Origin: CAZWSC01 sp964636385
GTDB taxonomy: Bacteria > Eisenbacteria > RBG-16-71-46 > CAIMUX01
Assembly (NCBI GenBank): GCA_964636385.1
Contig: CAZWSC010000076.1
Span: 1-19,926, forward strand
Direction of reading: 5' to 3'
DNA length: 19,926 nt
Under the pieces are notes generated by a model. The model did no database searches and had not been told where the DNA came from. It saw only the letters and a list, made by a program, of their open reading frames with translations. How positions within the stretch are numbered: the stretch's first letter is position 1; every line of letters begins with the position of its first letter. Both the position numbers and the translations under genes were made by a program. This document shows positions 7,067-14,758 of the stretch, in pieces.

Positions 7067-7369
7067 TCATTGTCCCGGACGAACCTGCGGTTTCCCATCC
7101 GTCACACGACGCACAAGACCAGGCGCCCACCTGAAGGCCGGGATGAGCGAGGCCGGATCGACTGTCGCCGCTCTTCCGCCCCTCTTGTGAACCACGCGTC
7201 CGGGGCGCGATCGCACCTCGAAAGTGCCGAATCCGCGAAGCCGGACAGCTTCACCGTCTGCCAGGGCTTTGCCAACAACGTGAAAGAACGCATCGACAAA
7301 GACCCGGGCACGCCGGCGGGAAATCCCTCGACCCTCCGCCAGCTGCAGAGCCAGCTCCTTCCTGGTCAA
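7067..7369 (-). CDS. HU/IHF family DNA-binding protein
   Basis: This histone-like DNA-bending protein is about 100 residues long. The body fits the HU fold: an N-terminal helical pair starting TRKELALQLAEGRGISRRRA, then the signature RGFGTFEVR at 46-53. A GTG start at 7402 is possible, but the TTG at 7369 has a perfect GGAGGT 6 nt upstream and gives the standard HU beginning Met-Thr-Arg-Lys-Glu-Leu, so TTG is preferred. The DNA-embracing arm differs from typical HU: the usual GRNPxTGE tip is replaced by HKRGGRAATVDPASLIPAF, so the intercalating proline is not where expected and bending may be altered. The C-terminus has a short extra tail (GKPQVRPGQ). It is first in an apparent transcript with the 33-aa ribosomal protein gene. 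Confidence 0.9.
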   Translation of the reverse strand: MTRKELALQLAEGRGISRRRARVFVDAFFHVVGKALADGEAVRLRGFGTFEVRSRPGRVVHKRGGRAATVDPASLIPAFRWAPGLVRRVTDGKPQVRPGQ

Positions 7370-7426
7370 GCCCGGACCTCCATGAAGTTGGGCCCCCGAC
7401 ACAGACCAATCGAGAACAACCTGATC

Positions 7427-7456
7427 AGTCTATCCACTCCGAAAGGGCGCTGTCAA
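7427..7456 (-). promoter_or_regulatory. sigma70-type promoter for the HU gene
   Basis: On the minus strand a perfect TTGACA (7451-7456) is followed by an 18-bp spacer and TAGACT (7427-7432), a 4/6 match to TATAAT. Transcription would begin near 7420, about 50 nt before the TTG start of the HU-like gene. It lies just downstream of the microcompartment locus, so the HU genes are probably transcribed separately. Confidence 0.6.
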
Positions 7457-7536
7457 CCAACTCGGCCACTCGGACACCTGTCATCACACGGAAGCTGCCC
7501 GGGAAGCCGCGAGCGCTCCGGTGCCGCGGCGCCGGC

Positions 7537-7806
7537 TCATCCGTGCGGCCGGCTCTGATCCACGATCCCCAGAATCGTCGCGTCGGCGGGACAGAAGGGA
7601 TCCTCAAGAGCCTCGGCAGCCTCCCTGCTGCGAACGAAGAAAACCCTCGATCCCGGTCCCGAACCGGTGGTGTCTATGGCAACCAGGCGTGCGCCGGTAG
7701 CCCTGCCATAATCGTCAACCGGGTCGATGATCAGGAGTTTCCTCCCCCTCATCGAGGGGACGCAGCTGGTGGCGACCACCTTCCCGATGACTGTTGCCTC
7801 TTCCAT
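7537..7806 (-). CDS. BMC-P: EutN/CcmL family microcompartment vertex protein (second copy)
   Basis: Proteins of this family form pentamers that cap the twelve vertices of icosahedral bacterial microcompartments. The 89-residue product starts with the family pattern (ATVIGKVVATSCVPSMRGRK), followed by LLIIDPV, ARLVAIDTTGSGPGSRVFFV and a C-terminal DATILGIVD, all typical of EutN/CcmL/CsoS4. The ATG at 7806 was preferred to one 9 codons upstream (7833) because the family begins close to the IGKVVAT strand and GGGGA lies 6 nt before it. It is the last gene of the locus, 120 bp after the BMC-T gene. The other vertex gene is at 10011-10325; two non-identical vertex proteins in one locus are common. 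Confidence 0.92.
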   Translation of the reverse strand: MEEATVIGKVVATSCVPSMRGRKLLIIDPVDDYGRATGARLVAIDTTGSGPGSRVFFVRSREAAEALEDPFCPADATILGIVDQSRPHG

Positions 7807-7926
7807 CTTCGTTCCCCGCGCATCCGGCCGCATCCCGCCGGTCGGCCTGGGGCGCTGTTTCGGTCTCTGATCCGGGAATGGCTCGGGCCTGCCGGCATCA
7901 TCGACGGGAACCGCCCGAAGTGCCGG

Positions 7927-8538
7927 CTACAGGATCTCCGTGTTCCCGAGGCGGCCCCACTCTCCCGCCTGGAGCCTGAGGCAGAAGTCGGGGTCAGGCC
8001 GCGCGAGAAGGGTGGCGCCGATCCAGTGTCCATGCGCCCGCCCCATCTCCTCGGCGAAAGCCAGTGCCGCCTCCACCTGCTCCTGCCTCCCCTCGAAGAG
8101 CCCGAATGCCCCACCCCGGATGCCGCGCGCCACGTGCAGGGAGAGCAGGCGGACCTCGGCCCCCTTGAGGCTGCGATCGGCTCCGTCCATGGCTGCCGCG
8201 ACCGAGGCGGTCTCGAAAATCCCGACTGAACTCAATCTCCCCGGCCTTGGCCCTGTCCTTACGGCTTCAACCAGACCGGAGGCGGCATGGGGAAGAAACA
8301 GACGGTCGTGCAGGGGGCCGGCCACCTCAACACCCCTGCGAAATGCCGCATCCACGTCACCGACAGCCCCGCCGACGATCACGAGGAAACGCCCCGGCGG
8401 AATGGGGTCGGACGCGAGGATGGCAACTCGGGCCGCCTTGGCCATCTCATCAACAGCCTCAAACCCCCGGTGAATCGTCTCTGTCTCCAGGAGCCCCAAC
8501 GATTCGTGATGACCGCCTCCCGATTCCAAGCTCAGCAT
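7927..8538 (-). CDS. BMC-T: tandem-BMC-domain trimeric shell protein
   Basis: Two BMC domains are fused in one 203-residue chain: domain 1 at about 12-95 (ESLGLLETETIHRGFEAVDE, pore region SDPIPPGRFLVIVGG) and domain 2 at about 102-182 (VGIFETASVAAAMDGAD, pore region VARGIRGGAFGLFEG). Trimers of such proteins form pseudohexameric shell tiles, often with larger pores than BMC-H hexamers. The domain layout and pore strings resemble the BMC-T proteins of Haliangium ochraceum-type shells rather than EutL. No cysteine lies at the predicted pore, so a PduT-like iron-sulfur cluster is unlikely. The ATG at 8538 is preferred to a TTG at 8583, which would overlap the preceding gene; a purine-rich GGGGAGGA directly precedes the ATG. 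The gene lies 37 bp after the aldehyde dehydrogenase. Confidence 0.92.
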   Translation of the reverse strand: MLSLESGGGHHESLGLLETETIHRGFEAVDEMAKAARVAILASDPIPPGRFLVIVGGAVGDVDAAFRRGVEVAGPLHDRLFLPHAASGLVEAVRTGPRPGRLSSVGIFETASVAAAMDGADRSLKGAEVRLLSLHVARGIRGGAFGLFEGRQEQVEAALAFAEEMGRAHGHWIGATLLARPDPDFCLRLQAGEWGRLGNTEIL

Positions 8539-8575
8539 TCCTCCCCTTTGCGCGCAGCCAGTCAGGCAACACGGA

Positions 8576-10000
8576 TCAGACAATGCGGAATGATCCGACC
8601 AGTGTGCAGCGTCGGGTCCGGCAGAAGTGCCGGGCAGACGTCAGTCCTTCTCCCGTCGTTCCGGCTATTGTGAATGAGGTGTGCCCCTCGCCGCCGAGTC
8701 CGAGCCCGGAGTAGGCAGGTCCGTTCTTCACGAATATCGACGTCCCGATCCGCCTGGCCATCTCGGATAGCCGGGTGACATCGCGGCTGTGCATGGTCGC
8801 CGTGTGCCGCCTGCCTCCTTCCACCCTGATCGCGAGGTCGATTGCATCCGCGGCCGTCCGTACGCGGACAATCGGGAATGCGGGCAGCAGCTGCTCGCAG
8901 CGGACGAGCGGATGATCCGCCTCAACCTCGGCCAGGATCAGGCGGACATCCCGCACCGGACGGGCACCGATCGCTTCGAGCAGGAGAACAGCATCCTTCC
9001 CGACCCACTCCTTCTTCGGGAGGATCTCCGATCCCGTCCGATCGAGGACCAGGTCGGTCAGGGCGTCGACCTGTCGTCCATGGATCTCCTGCGCCCCGGC
9101 TTCCACCATGGCCGACTTCAGGCTGTCCGCGACCGAAGCGACCACTACTCCCGCCTTCTCATCGACGCAGACAATGTTGTTGTCGAGAGAGGCGCCAGAG
9201 ACGATGTCTGCTGCAGCCCGCATAAGGTCCGCCGTTTCATCAACGACCGCGGGCGGATTTCCGGGTCCTGCCGCGATCACCCTCTTCCCGGACCGCATCG
9301 CCTCCTTCACCACCCCGGGTCCGCCGGTTACCACAAGGAGCCCGATCTCGGGCCTGTGCATCAGGGCCCGGGCCAGCTCCACGCTCGGGTGCTCCATGCA
9401 GCAGAGGAGCGAGTCTGGCCCGCCGGCTGCCGACACGGCCCTGTTCAGGATCCGGATCGCCTCGGCGGAAACCTGGCGGGCTGCGGGATGCGGACAAAAG
9501 ACTGCGGAGTTGCCCCCGGCTATCATCCCGATCCCATTGCAGACGATCGTCTCCACCGGGTTAGTGCATGGCGTGATCGAGGCGACCGTGCCCCAGGGTG
9601 CGGCCTCCTCAAGTGTGAGACCGCGGTCACCCGAAACAGCATACGGATGCAGATCCTCCACACCCGGGGTTCGAAGAGCAGCATGGACGATCTTCCTGAC
9701 CTTGTCCTCGACCCGGCCCAGGCCGGTCTCCTCGACCGACATCTGTGCGAGAACAGGGGCGGAGTCCCGGATGCTTCTGCGCATTGCATCGATGAGGGCG
9801 CGCCGCTTCTCGAGAGGGAGGCCGACGAGCTCGGTTTGAGCCCGCGTTGCCGTCCGAACGGCAGAGCCGATGTCCGGGAAGACGCCGATAGTGCCGGGGA
9901 CGGCTGTCCTGGCGCCCGGCGCAGGGGACTCTCTGATCCTCTCGAGCACTGCACGGACGATCGCCTCAACAGCAGCTTTGTCTGGTCTCTCGCCCTGCAT
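8576..10000 (-). CDS. CoA-acylating aldehyde dehydrogenase of a microcompartment (PduP/EutE-like)
   Basis: The 474-residue enzyme would convert an aldehyde, CoA and NAD+ to acyl-CoA and NADH inside the microcompartment lumen. The family is shown by PWGTVASITPCTNPVETIV (135-153), the cofactor-region GPGNPPAVVDETADL, the catalytic cysteine Cys278 in SLDNNIVCVDEK, and the C-terminal TIAGTTGEGLTSARHF followed by an Arg-Arg-Cys segment. Length matches PduP/EutE (about 465 aa). Residues 5-24 (RPDKAAVEAIVRAVLERIRE) form an amphipathic helix joined to the core by a Pro/Ala/Gly linker, the layout of an encapsulation peptide that anchors cargo to the shell. It is the only enzyme in the locus, flanked by shell genes. 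The ATG at 10000 has a weak ribosome site; the preceding gene ends 10 bp earlier, so coupling is likely. The aldehyde substrate cannot be deduced. Confidence 0.93.
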   Translation of the reverse strand: MQGERPDKAAVEAIVRAVLERIRESPAPGARTAVPGTIGVFPDIGSAVRTATRAQTELVGLPLEKRRALIDAMRRSIRDSAPVLAQMSVEETGLGRVEDKVRKIVHAALRTPGVEDLHPYAVSGDRGLTLEEAAPWGTVASITPCTNPVETIVCNGIGMIAGGNSAVFCPHPAARQVSAEAIRILNRAVSAAGGPDSLLCCMEHPSVELARALMHRPEIGLLVVTGGPGVVKEAMRSGKRVIAAGPGNPPAVVDETADLMRAAADIVSGASLDNNIVCVDEKAGVVVASVADSLKSAMVEAGAQEIHGRQVDALTDLVLDRTGSEILPKKEWVGKDAVLLLEAIGARPVRDVRLILAEVEADHPLVRCEQLLPAFPIVRVRTAADAIDLAIRVEGGRRHTATMHSRDVTRLSEMARRIGTSIFVKNGPAYSGLGLGGEGHTSFTIAGTTGEGLTSARHFCRTRRCTLVGSFRIV

Positions 10001-10010
10001 GCCGCAGACT

Positions 10011-10325
10011 CTATCTTCCCGGAACCCGCGGCTCGGAAGACTTGGAGTAAAGCAGCGTGCCGGCCTCGTCCACCTCGTCGATGATGGCGCTTATGACCGC
10101 ATCCACGGGCCTTTCGAGCGTGGCCTCGGTCAGACGGGCCGAACTCCCGGTCGCGAAGAGCACTATCTCCCCCGGTCCGGCGCCCACGGCATCAGCGGCC
10201 ACAAGATGACGGCCAGTCCCCTCAAGGCCAGGATTCACCTCTTCCACGAGAAGGAGCCTGAGGCCGGTCAGGTGGACGTCCTTGCGGGTCGCCACAACTG
10301 TCCCGATTACGCGTCCCAGCAACAT
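10011..10325 (-). CDS. BMC-P: EutN/CcmL family microcompartment vertex protein (first copy)
   Basis: This 104-residue vertex protein starts MLLGRVIGTVVATRKDVHLT and continues with LRLLLVEEVNP, HLVAADAVGAGPGEIVLFAT and DAVISAIIDEVD, the ordered strands of the EutN/CcmL fold. Pentamers close the corners of the shell. A CGGAG element lies 9 nt before the ATG at 10325. The gene sits 18 bp after the BMC-H gene and 10 bp before the aldehyde dehydrogenase, so it belongs to the same operon. It differs clearly from the second vertex protein (7537-7806) and has a longer C-terminal tail. Confidence 0.93.
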   Translation of the reverse strand: MLLGRVIGTVVATRKDVHLTGLRLLLVEEVNPGLEGTGRHLVAADAVGAGPGEIVLFATGSSARLTEATLERPVDAVISAIIDEVDEAGTLLYSKSSEPRVPGR

Positions 10326-10343
10326 GCCGGTCTACTCCGGGTA

Positions 10344-10646
10344 TCAGGCCTTCCTGGCCGTTGCGCCCTTGGGAGCAACAACCGGCAGACCCTGGTCAAC
10401 GCCTTCGTGAGGACGCGGGATGACATGCACGCTGACAACCTCGCCCACCTTGCTGGCGGCAAGGCTCCCAGCTTCTGTGGCGGCGCGAACCGCGGCAACA
10501 TCGCCGCGCACGATGGCCGTTACATAACCCCCGCCGACCTTCTCGTATCCCACCAGGGTGACGCGGGCAGCCTTGAGCATTGCGTCTGCCGCTTCCACCA
10601 TGGCTACAAACCCGCGAGTCTCGATCAGGCCCAAGGCTTCTTCCAT
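10344..10646 (-). CDS. BMC-H: hexameric bacterial microcompartment shell protein (PduA/CcmK-like)
   Basis: This 100-residue single BMC domain forms the hexameric tiles that make up most of the shell facets. It begins MEEALGLIETRGFVAMVEAA, continues AARVTLVGYEKVGGGYVTAI with the pore loop GGGY, then VRGDVAAVRAATEAG and VVSVHVIPRPHEGVD, all family hallmarks. The start at 10646 is fixed by GGAGG 7 nt upstream; the frame runs upstream to 10793 only through low-complexity sequence. It is the first gene of the five-gene shell/enzyme operon, the usual place for the most abundant shell subunit. The short tail (VVAPKGATARKA) is slightly basic. Confidence 0.96.
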   Translation of the reverse strand: MEEALGLIETRGFVAMVEAADAMLKAARVTLVGYEKVGGGYVTAIVRGDVAAVRAATEAGSLAASKVGEVVSVHVIPRPHEGVDQGLPVVAPKGATARKA

Positions 10647-11120
10647 CGCTCTTCCTCCGGACGGCCACCACGGCCGCAGCACAGGCACCCTAGCAGAGAG
10701 CGGTCTTCGAGGAAAGGGAAGAGGAAGGAGCGCAGAGGAGTGAGGGGATGAGGGAGCGGGAGGATGTGAGCAGAGGGGATGGCAGGGGAACATGCCTGCA
10801 CGGGTTAAATGGGAGACCCCCCGCCTGGCGGGTGGAGTGGACGTCTCGATTCAGGTCAAGGTGAGTGTTGGTCAACAACTCCCCGGTCCCGGCCCGCAGG
10901 GGATCTCTCATGTTCCCGAACCGCCGATTTCTCCCGGCGTGTTCTGCCGGTGTAGCCGCAAGATGCGTTCCAGCGAACCCGGAATCGCCGACCGGTGCCG
11001 GTGCATCGGAACACCGGGAATTCTCGCGGCATCATCCTGAACTGCAACGAAGTACACCAGGGGTCGGGAGAAGTGAGTCGCGACAGGGGCAGGCGCTGCA
11101 GCGCTCCCTCTCTGCGTCTG
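10647..11120. other. microcompartment operon leader and upstream region
   Basis: Nearly 500 bp separate the shell operon from the terminator of the Ig-like gene. At 10711-10790, 70 of 80 bases are purines on the plus strand, so a transcript of the shell genes would carry a C/U-rich leader ending about 65 nt before the BMC-H start. A 5-bp hairpin (CCCGC-CTG-GCGGG) lies at 10820-10832. TTGACC elements occur at 10854-10859 and 10870-10875 (minus), the latter within an imperfect 12-bp inverted repeat TGTTG-GT-CAACA (10866-10877), but no good -10 follows either. A 12-bp palindrome GCGCTGCAGCGC lies at 11093-11104. No reading frame here looks like a real gene. Confidence 0.4.
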
Positions 11121-11163
11121 AAGAAAACGGGTGGGATCACCCAGGTGCCGGGCGATCCCACCC
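11121..11163 (-). terminator. rho-independent terminator of the Ig-like repeat gene
   Basis: A perfect 10-bp stem (GGGTGGGATC at 11129-11138, GATCCCACCC at 11154-11163), with an additional CCC/GGG pairing inside the loop, is followed on the minus strand by GTTTTCTT (complement of 11121-11128). Placed 71 bp beyond the stop codon of the 1174-aa protein, this is the clearest intrinsic terminator in the window. Confidence 0.88.
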
Positions 11164-11233
11164 ATCGCGCTGCGACCGGTGTCGTCTGTCTGCCATGAGG
11201 CCCGGTCGGCTACGCCTTTCCGCAAGGGCCGGC

Positions 11234-14200
11234 TTACGGCATCTCCACTGTTACCGAGTTGCGGAGGATCATCCCGCCACCGTGATTCGGGTCCTCGTCC
11301 ACCACCTCGAGAAGCACCGTTCCGGAAGCCTGTGGCGCGTAGAACCTGAGTCCGGTAGCCATTCCGTACTCGTTCGTCACCGCCGTGGAATCGACCGTCC
11401 CGGCGCTCGCCGAGATCGCCAGCCTGTGGCCGCCAAGGGGATTGCCGAACCTGTCCCTCACGGTCACGCCGAAGATCGACATCATCCCCGGAGGAACGGT
11501 GCCGATGTCGATGCTGGAGTTGGAGGCGGAAGCATTACCGGTCCTCAACCGCACTTCCATGAGGTCACCGACTGGTCCGAACCCGGCGCTGACCCGGATG
11601 ATGTCGGTTGCCCCAAGCCCATCATCGGGGACAGTATAGGAGTCGTCACGCTCCAGGACCGGCGCCACGTACTCCGCCCTCGCGATCGATGCGTTACAGC
11701 CATCCGTCGTCTCGGTCAGCCCGCGGATCTCGCCATAGGTGGCTGTGATCTCGACTTCACCGGGAAGTGTGTAATGGCCGTTCGCGTCACGGACCTCGAT
11801 TCGAAGCGGAATCGAACTGCGCCCGTCGGCATTCAGGTCCACGGAAGGCTCGTCGGGAATCGTAAAGGCCGCCGAGTAGGCCGGCCCGGATCCGATGAAC
11901 CGTGTGTCGGCTGTGAGGCTCCCCCCTGAGGTGGCGGCGGACACGGTGATGATCCCGCATGTCCCGTCGCTTCTCCATGTGGCTGACGCCAGGCCGCGGT
12001 TGGTCAGGGCGGTCGCCAGGCCCTGGTCCCCTTCGACCTGCCCGTGGGACGTCGTGAAGTACACCGCCGTCCCGTCCCTGACAGGGTTCCGGTAGATGTC
12101 ACTGACAAGGGCCACGACTTCGTTGACCGTGTTCACGAAGCCGCAGGCAAGCACGTTGCAATACTCGACACCGCAGGAGATGTAGTGAGGTGGCCCTGCG
12201 GCGATGCCTACCGGGGTGTGCGCCGTGACCTCCTCCCGCTCCGTCGATCGGGCCGTGACTACTACGGTCCCGGAGACAGTGCCCGAGGCCAGCACGACCT
12301 GTGCCACACCTGCGGCGTCGGTAAGCACCTCCACTTCCTCGCATGCCGCGCAGGAGAGGTGTTCGCCGCCCCCGGGGCCCTGGCTGATGCTGAACGTGAT
12401 CGAACGGCCGGCGCTCACGGAGCGGTTGCGCGGATCGAATCCGTGGGCGCGGAGAACAGTCTGTTCAACGCCGCCTGTGCCCATCACCGCTATCTCGGGG
12501 AGTACTGATGTCAACTGGATGCGTGAAATCCCCTGCGGTTCGGGCGGCATTTCGACATAGGTTGTGCACGAAATCCCGCCGTGGATGCCCCCGTTGGTTT
12601 CAGCAGTGACGGCTGCGGTTCCGTCCCCTCCCGGCTGGTTCGGAACGGCCACGAATGTGGCGACAGCCACACCGTCCCTGGTCCTCGACGAGCCCTCGTC
12701 GTGTTCACCGAAGATCAGCCCCTCGTCCGCGTGCCACATCACAACCGTCCCGTCGCGGACAGCATTGTGCGACTGGTCGTAGACATACGCGTAGACCTGG
12801 GTGCTTTCGTTTTCGTTCAGGCTCACAGAATCCGCCCGGCACGAGATGGAAGCGGCCAGTCCCGCCGTGATGTAGATCCCAGTGGAGCCGATAATGCCAC
12901 CGGAGCTTGCTCCAACCTGTACGAGGCCGGGGCTCGTGCCTGCCAGCAGCACTGCCGAGGCCTTGCCCTGGGAGTTGGTGCTGGTCCGGTAGGATCCGTC
13001 CAGAGCGCCCTCCAGGTTCTCCCCTCCGCCGGGTCCGGACACGATCCGGAAGGACACCGGTACTCCGGCCGGAACCGGCTGGCCCTGCCCGTCCAGGCAG
13101 GTTGCCGTTATGCGAGTGTTGTCGAGTCCGCCTCCGCCGCTGACGGTCAGGCGGTCGACCGCAGGGGCAACCTCCATCGAGTATATGGCGGGAAGCTCCT
13201 CGAGCAGGATCGGCGCTCCGGTTGACACGCCGTCAACGGTCGCGCTGATCCAGACCTCTCCCGGCTCGAGCCCGGCCTGGTAGGTGAATGAAGCGACTCC
13301 CCCGATCCCGGTGGTGACACGTGAAGGGACGGACCCCATGTCCGCCCATGCACCACTGCCGCCGGAGTCCTCAAGCAGATAGTCGACGCCCGGGGCGGAC
13401 ACCCCATCCCCGTCAGCGTCCAGGAATCGCTCCCCTGCCGACAATGTGACCTCCTTGCCGGCCAGGGGCATTCCATTCAGATCCCTGACAGTCACTGTCC
13501 CCGCCACAGTGCTGACGCCATCTGCGCGAATCGACCCCCGTTCCAGTTCCAGTTGAAGTAGAGATGCCGGCGGAACCGCCAGGAGTTCCAGTTCCTTCTC
13601 CACGGCTCCCTGGGTGTTCGTGGCCTTGATCGTTACTGTTCCCGGCTCCAGTCCAGCCTGGAACATGGCCGTGGCGGTTCCCGACGAGGATGTCGTAACC
13701 ACTGACGTGATCGAACCAAGCGCATCCCACCTCCCGTTGCCGTTCAGGTCCTCGAAACTGTCGATACCGGATGTGTAGAACCCGCTGCCGTCAACATCGG
13801 TGAAAGGCTCCCCCGCCACCAGCTTGAGCAGAACACCCTGCACCGGCGCCCCGGACCAGTCACTCACCAGGAGCCCCACCTGAGTCTGCGACACTCCGTC
13901 CGCAAGGAGTTCCCGCGCCTCGAGGACAAGGCTGACATTCAGGGTGAGCGAGTGCTGTTGAAGCTCCAGAATCCCGTAGTATCCATTGCCTGAGGCCCTG
14001 ACGTATACCGGCCCGACCGTCGTGCCGGCTCTGTAGCTGAATACGGCCCGGCCCTGTGCGTCAGTCGTTGCACTTTCAGGCAGGGATCCTTCGGCATCCC
14101 ACTGTCCATTCCCTGCCCTATCCCCTCCGGGACTGAGGCGGTCTTCTCCGTCGAAGATTCCGTTACCGTTTACGTCGATGAAGTCATCTCCAGCGACCAG

Positions 14201-14758
14201 AACAAGCTCCATGTTGGGAATCGGTACGCTCCCGGGCATCAGGAAGGCGCGGGCAGTAATCTCCAGATCCTCCCTTCCGTCAGCCGGAAGCCCGGTCTGA
14301 CCCATCTGAGTCTCCAGAGACACGAAAATCCCCTCGGACTGCTCGTCCGTGACATGCAGGAGCACGTACTCAATGCTCTCCTCCACCGAGATGCGGAGGG
14401 TGACAAGCCCCGAGTCGGCCGCCGAGGCCCGGTAGACCGTTGAGGCCCATCCCTGGCTGTCTGTGAGATCCTCCGCCTTGGAGAATCCCCCGGCCTGGTT
14501 GTCCAGCAGACGACCAAACTCGACGGCGGCCTGCGGAACAGGATAGCCCGGATCCGGTCCCCTCACGACCCATGCCCTGACTGACGTGCTGTCTCCTGGT
14601 GAGAGCACTGTCCGGGCCACTTCCACCCTGTCGATTCTGATATCGGATCCGGCATCCGGTGTGACAGGTGAGTCGTTCTGACAGGCATTGGGCAACCCAA
14701 GGGCCACAATGAGTCCAAGGAATATCCAGTAACGAAGGTCGGGGTTTTTCGGTGCCAC
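11234..14758 (-). CDS. large secreted Ig-like (Big_1/invasin-type) repeat protein with calcium-loop insertions
   Basis: The protein is about 1174 residues. The GTG at 14758 is chosen because AGGAGG lies 6 nt upstream; a TTG at 14812 is also open but has no such signal. A membrane-targeting segment (RYWIFLGLIVALGLPNACQN, residues 10-29) ends in Cys, resembling a lipoprotein signal although LPNAC is a poor lipobox. The rest is a chain of perhaps eight to ten Ig-like units marked by PVPAGVPVSF, NAVRDGTVVMW, NPVRDGTAVYF, GNPLGGHRLAIS and recurrent GxASxxYxAGxxPGxVxIxA segments, as in Big_1/invasin repeats. Three consecutive units (about 190-510) carry inserts rich in Asp/Asn/Gly such as DVNGNGIFDGED (195-206) and DLNGNGRWD (337-345). 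A surface or adhesin role is inferred from repeats only. Conserved cysteines at about 800-875 may form disulfides. Confidence 0.85.
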   Translation of the reverse strand: MAPKNPDLRYWIFLGLIVALGLPNACQNDSPVTPDAGSDIRIDRVEVARTVLSPGDSTSVRAWVVRGPDPGYPVPQAAVEFGRLLDNQAGGFSKAEDLTDSQGWASTVYRASAADSGLVTLRISVEESIEYVLLHVTDEQSEGIFVSLETQMGQTGLPADGREDLEITARAFLMPGSVPIPNMELVLVAGDDFIDVNGNGIFDGEDRLSPGGDRAGNGQWDAEGSLPESATTDAQGRAVFSYRAGTTVGPVYVRASGNGYYGILELQQHSLTLNVSLVLEARELLADGVSQTQVGLLVSDWSGAPVQGVLLKLVAGEPFTDVDGSGFYTSGIDSFEDLNGNGRWDALGSITSVVTTSSSGTATAMFQAGLEPGTVTIKATNTQGAVEKELELLAVPPASLLQLELERGSIRADGVSTVAGTVTVRDLNGMPLAGKEVTLSAGERFLDADGDGVSAPGVDYLLEDSGGSGAWADMGSVPSRVTTGIGGVASFTYQAGLEPGEVWISATVDGVSTGAPILLEELPAIYSMEVAPAVDRLTVSGGGGLDNTRITATCLDGQGQPVPAGVPVSFRIVSGPGGGENLEGALDGSYRTSTNSQGKASAVLLAGTSPGLVQVGASSGGIIGSTGIYITAGLAASISCRADSVSLNENESTQVYAYVYDQSHNAVRDGTVVMWHADEGLIFGEHDEGSSRTRDGVAVATFVAVPNQPGGDGTAAVTAETNGGIHGGISCTTYVEMPPEPQGISRIQLTSVLPEIAVMGTGGVEQTVLRAHGFDPRNRSVSAGRSITFSISQGPGGGEHLSCAACEEVEVLTDAAGVAQVVLASGTVSGTVVVTARSTEREEVTAHTPVGIAAGPPHYISCGVEYCNVLACGFVNTVNEVVALVSDIYRNPVRDGTAVYFTTSHGQVEGDQGLATALTNRGLASATWRSDGTCGIITVSAATSGGSLTADTRFIGSGPAYSAAFTIPDEPSVDLNADGRSSIPLRIEVRDANGHYTLPGEVEITATYGEIRGLTETTDGCNASIARAEYVAPVLERDDSYTVPDDGLGATDIIRVSAGFGPVGDLMEVRLRTGNASASNSSIDIGTVPPGMMSIFGVTVRDRFGNPLGGHRLAISASAGTVDSTAVTNEYGMATGLRFYAPQASGTVLLEVVDEDPNHGGGMILRNSVTVEMP

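Noticed and set aside
7420..7490. tRNA-like stretch (minus strand GTGGCCGAGTTGGTTGACAG) upstream of the HU gene
   Set aside because: The first part resembles a D-arm of a class II tRNA, but no matching acceptor 3' half or T-arm follows, and the same bases give a good promoter -35.
7927..8538. PduT-type iron-sulfur cluster in the BMC-T protein
   Set aside because: No cysteine is found at the predicted pore; the only cysteine in the 203-residue chain lies near the C-terminus.
8789..10084. 431-codon plus-strand frame opposite the aldehyde dehydrogenase
   Set aside because: The minus strand here encodes a full-length enzyme with all family motifs; the plus frame shows only Arg/Gly/Pro-rich shadow sequence.
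10647..10793. N-terminal extension of the BMC-H frame to 10793
   Set aside because: The extension is Pro/Ser/Leu low-complexity from the polypyrimidine tract; the internal ATG has an ideal ribosome site and fits the family start.
10908..11225. 105-codon minus-strand frame between the Ig-like gene and the shell operon
   Set aside because: It overlaps the strong terminator hairpin, has no recognisable domain or ribosome site.
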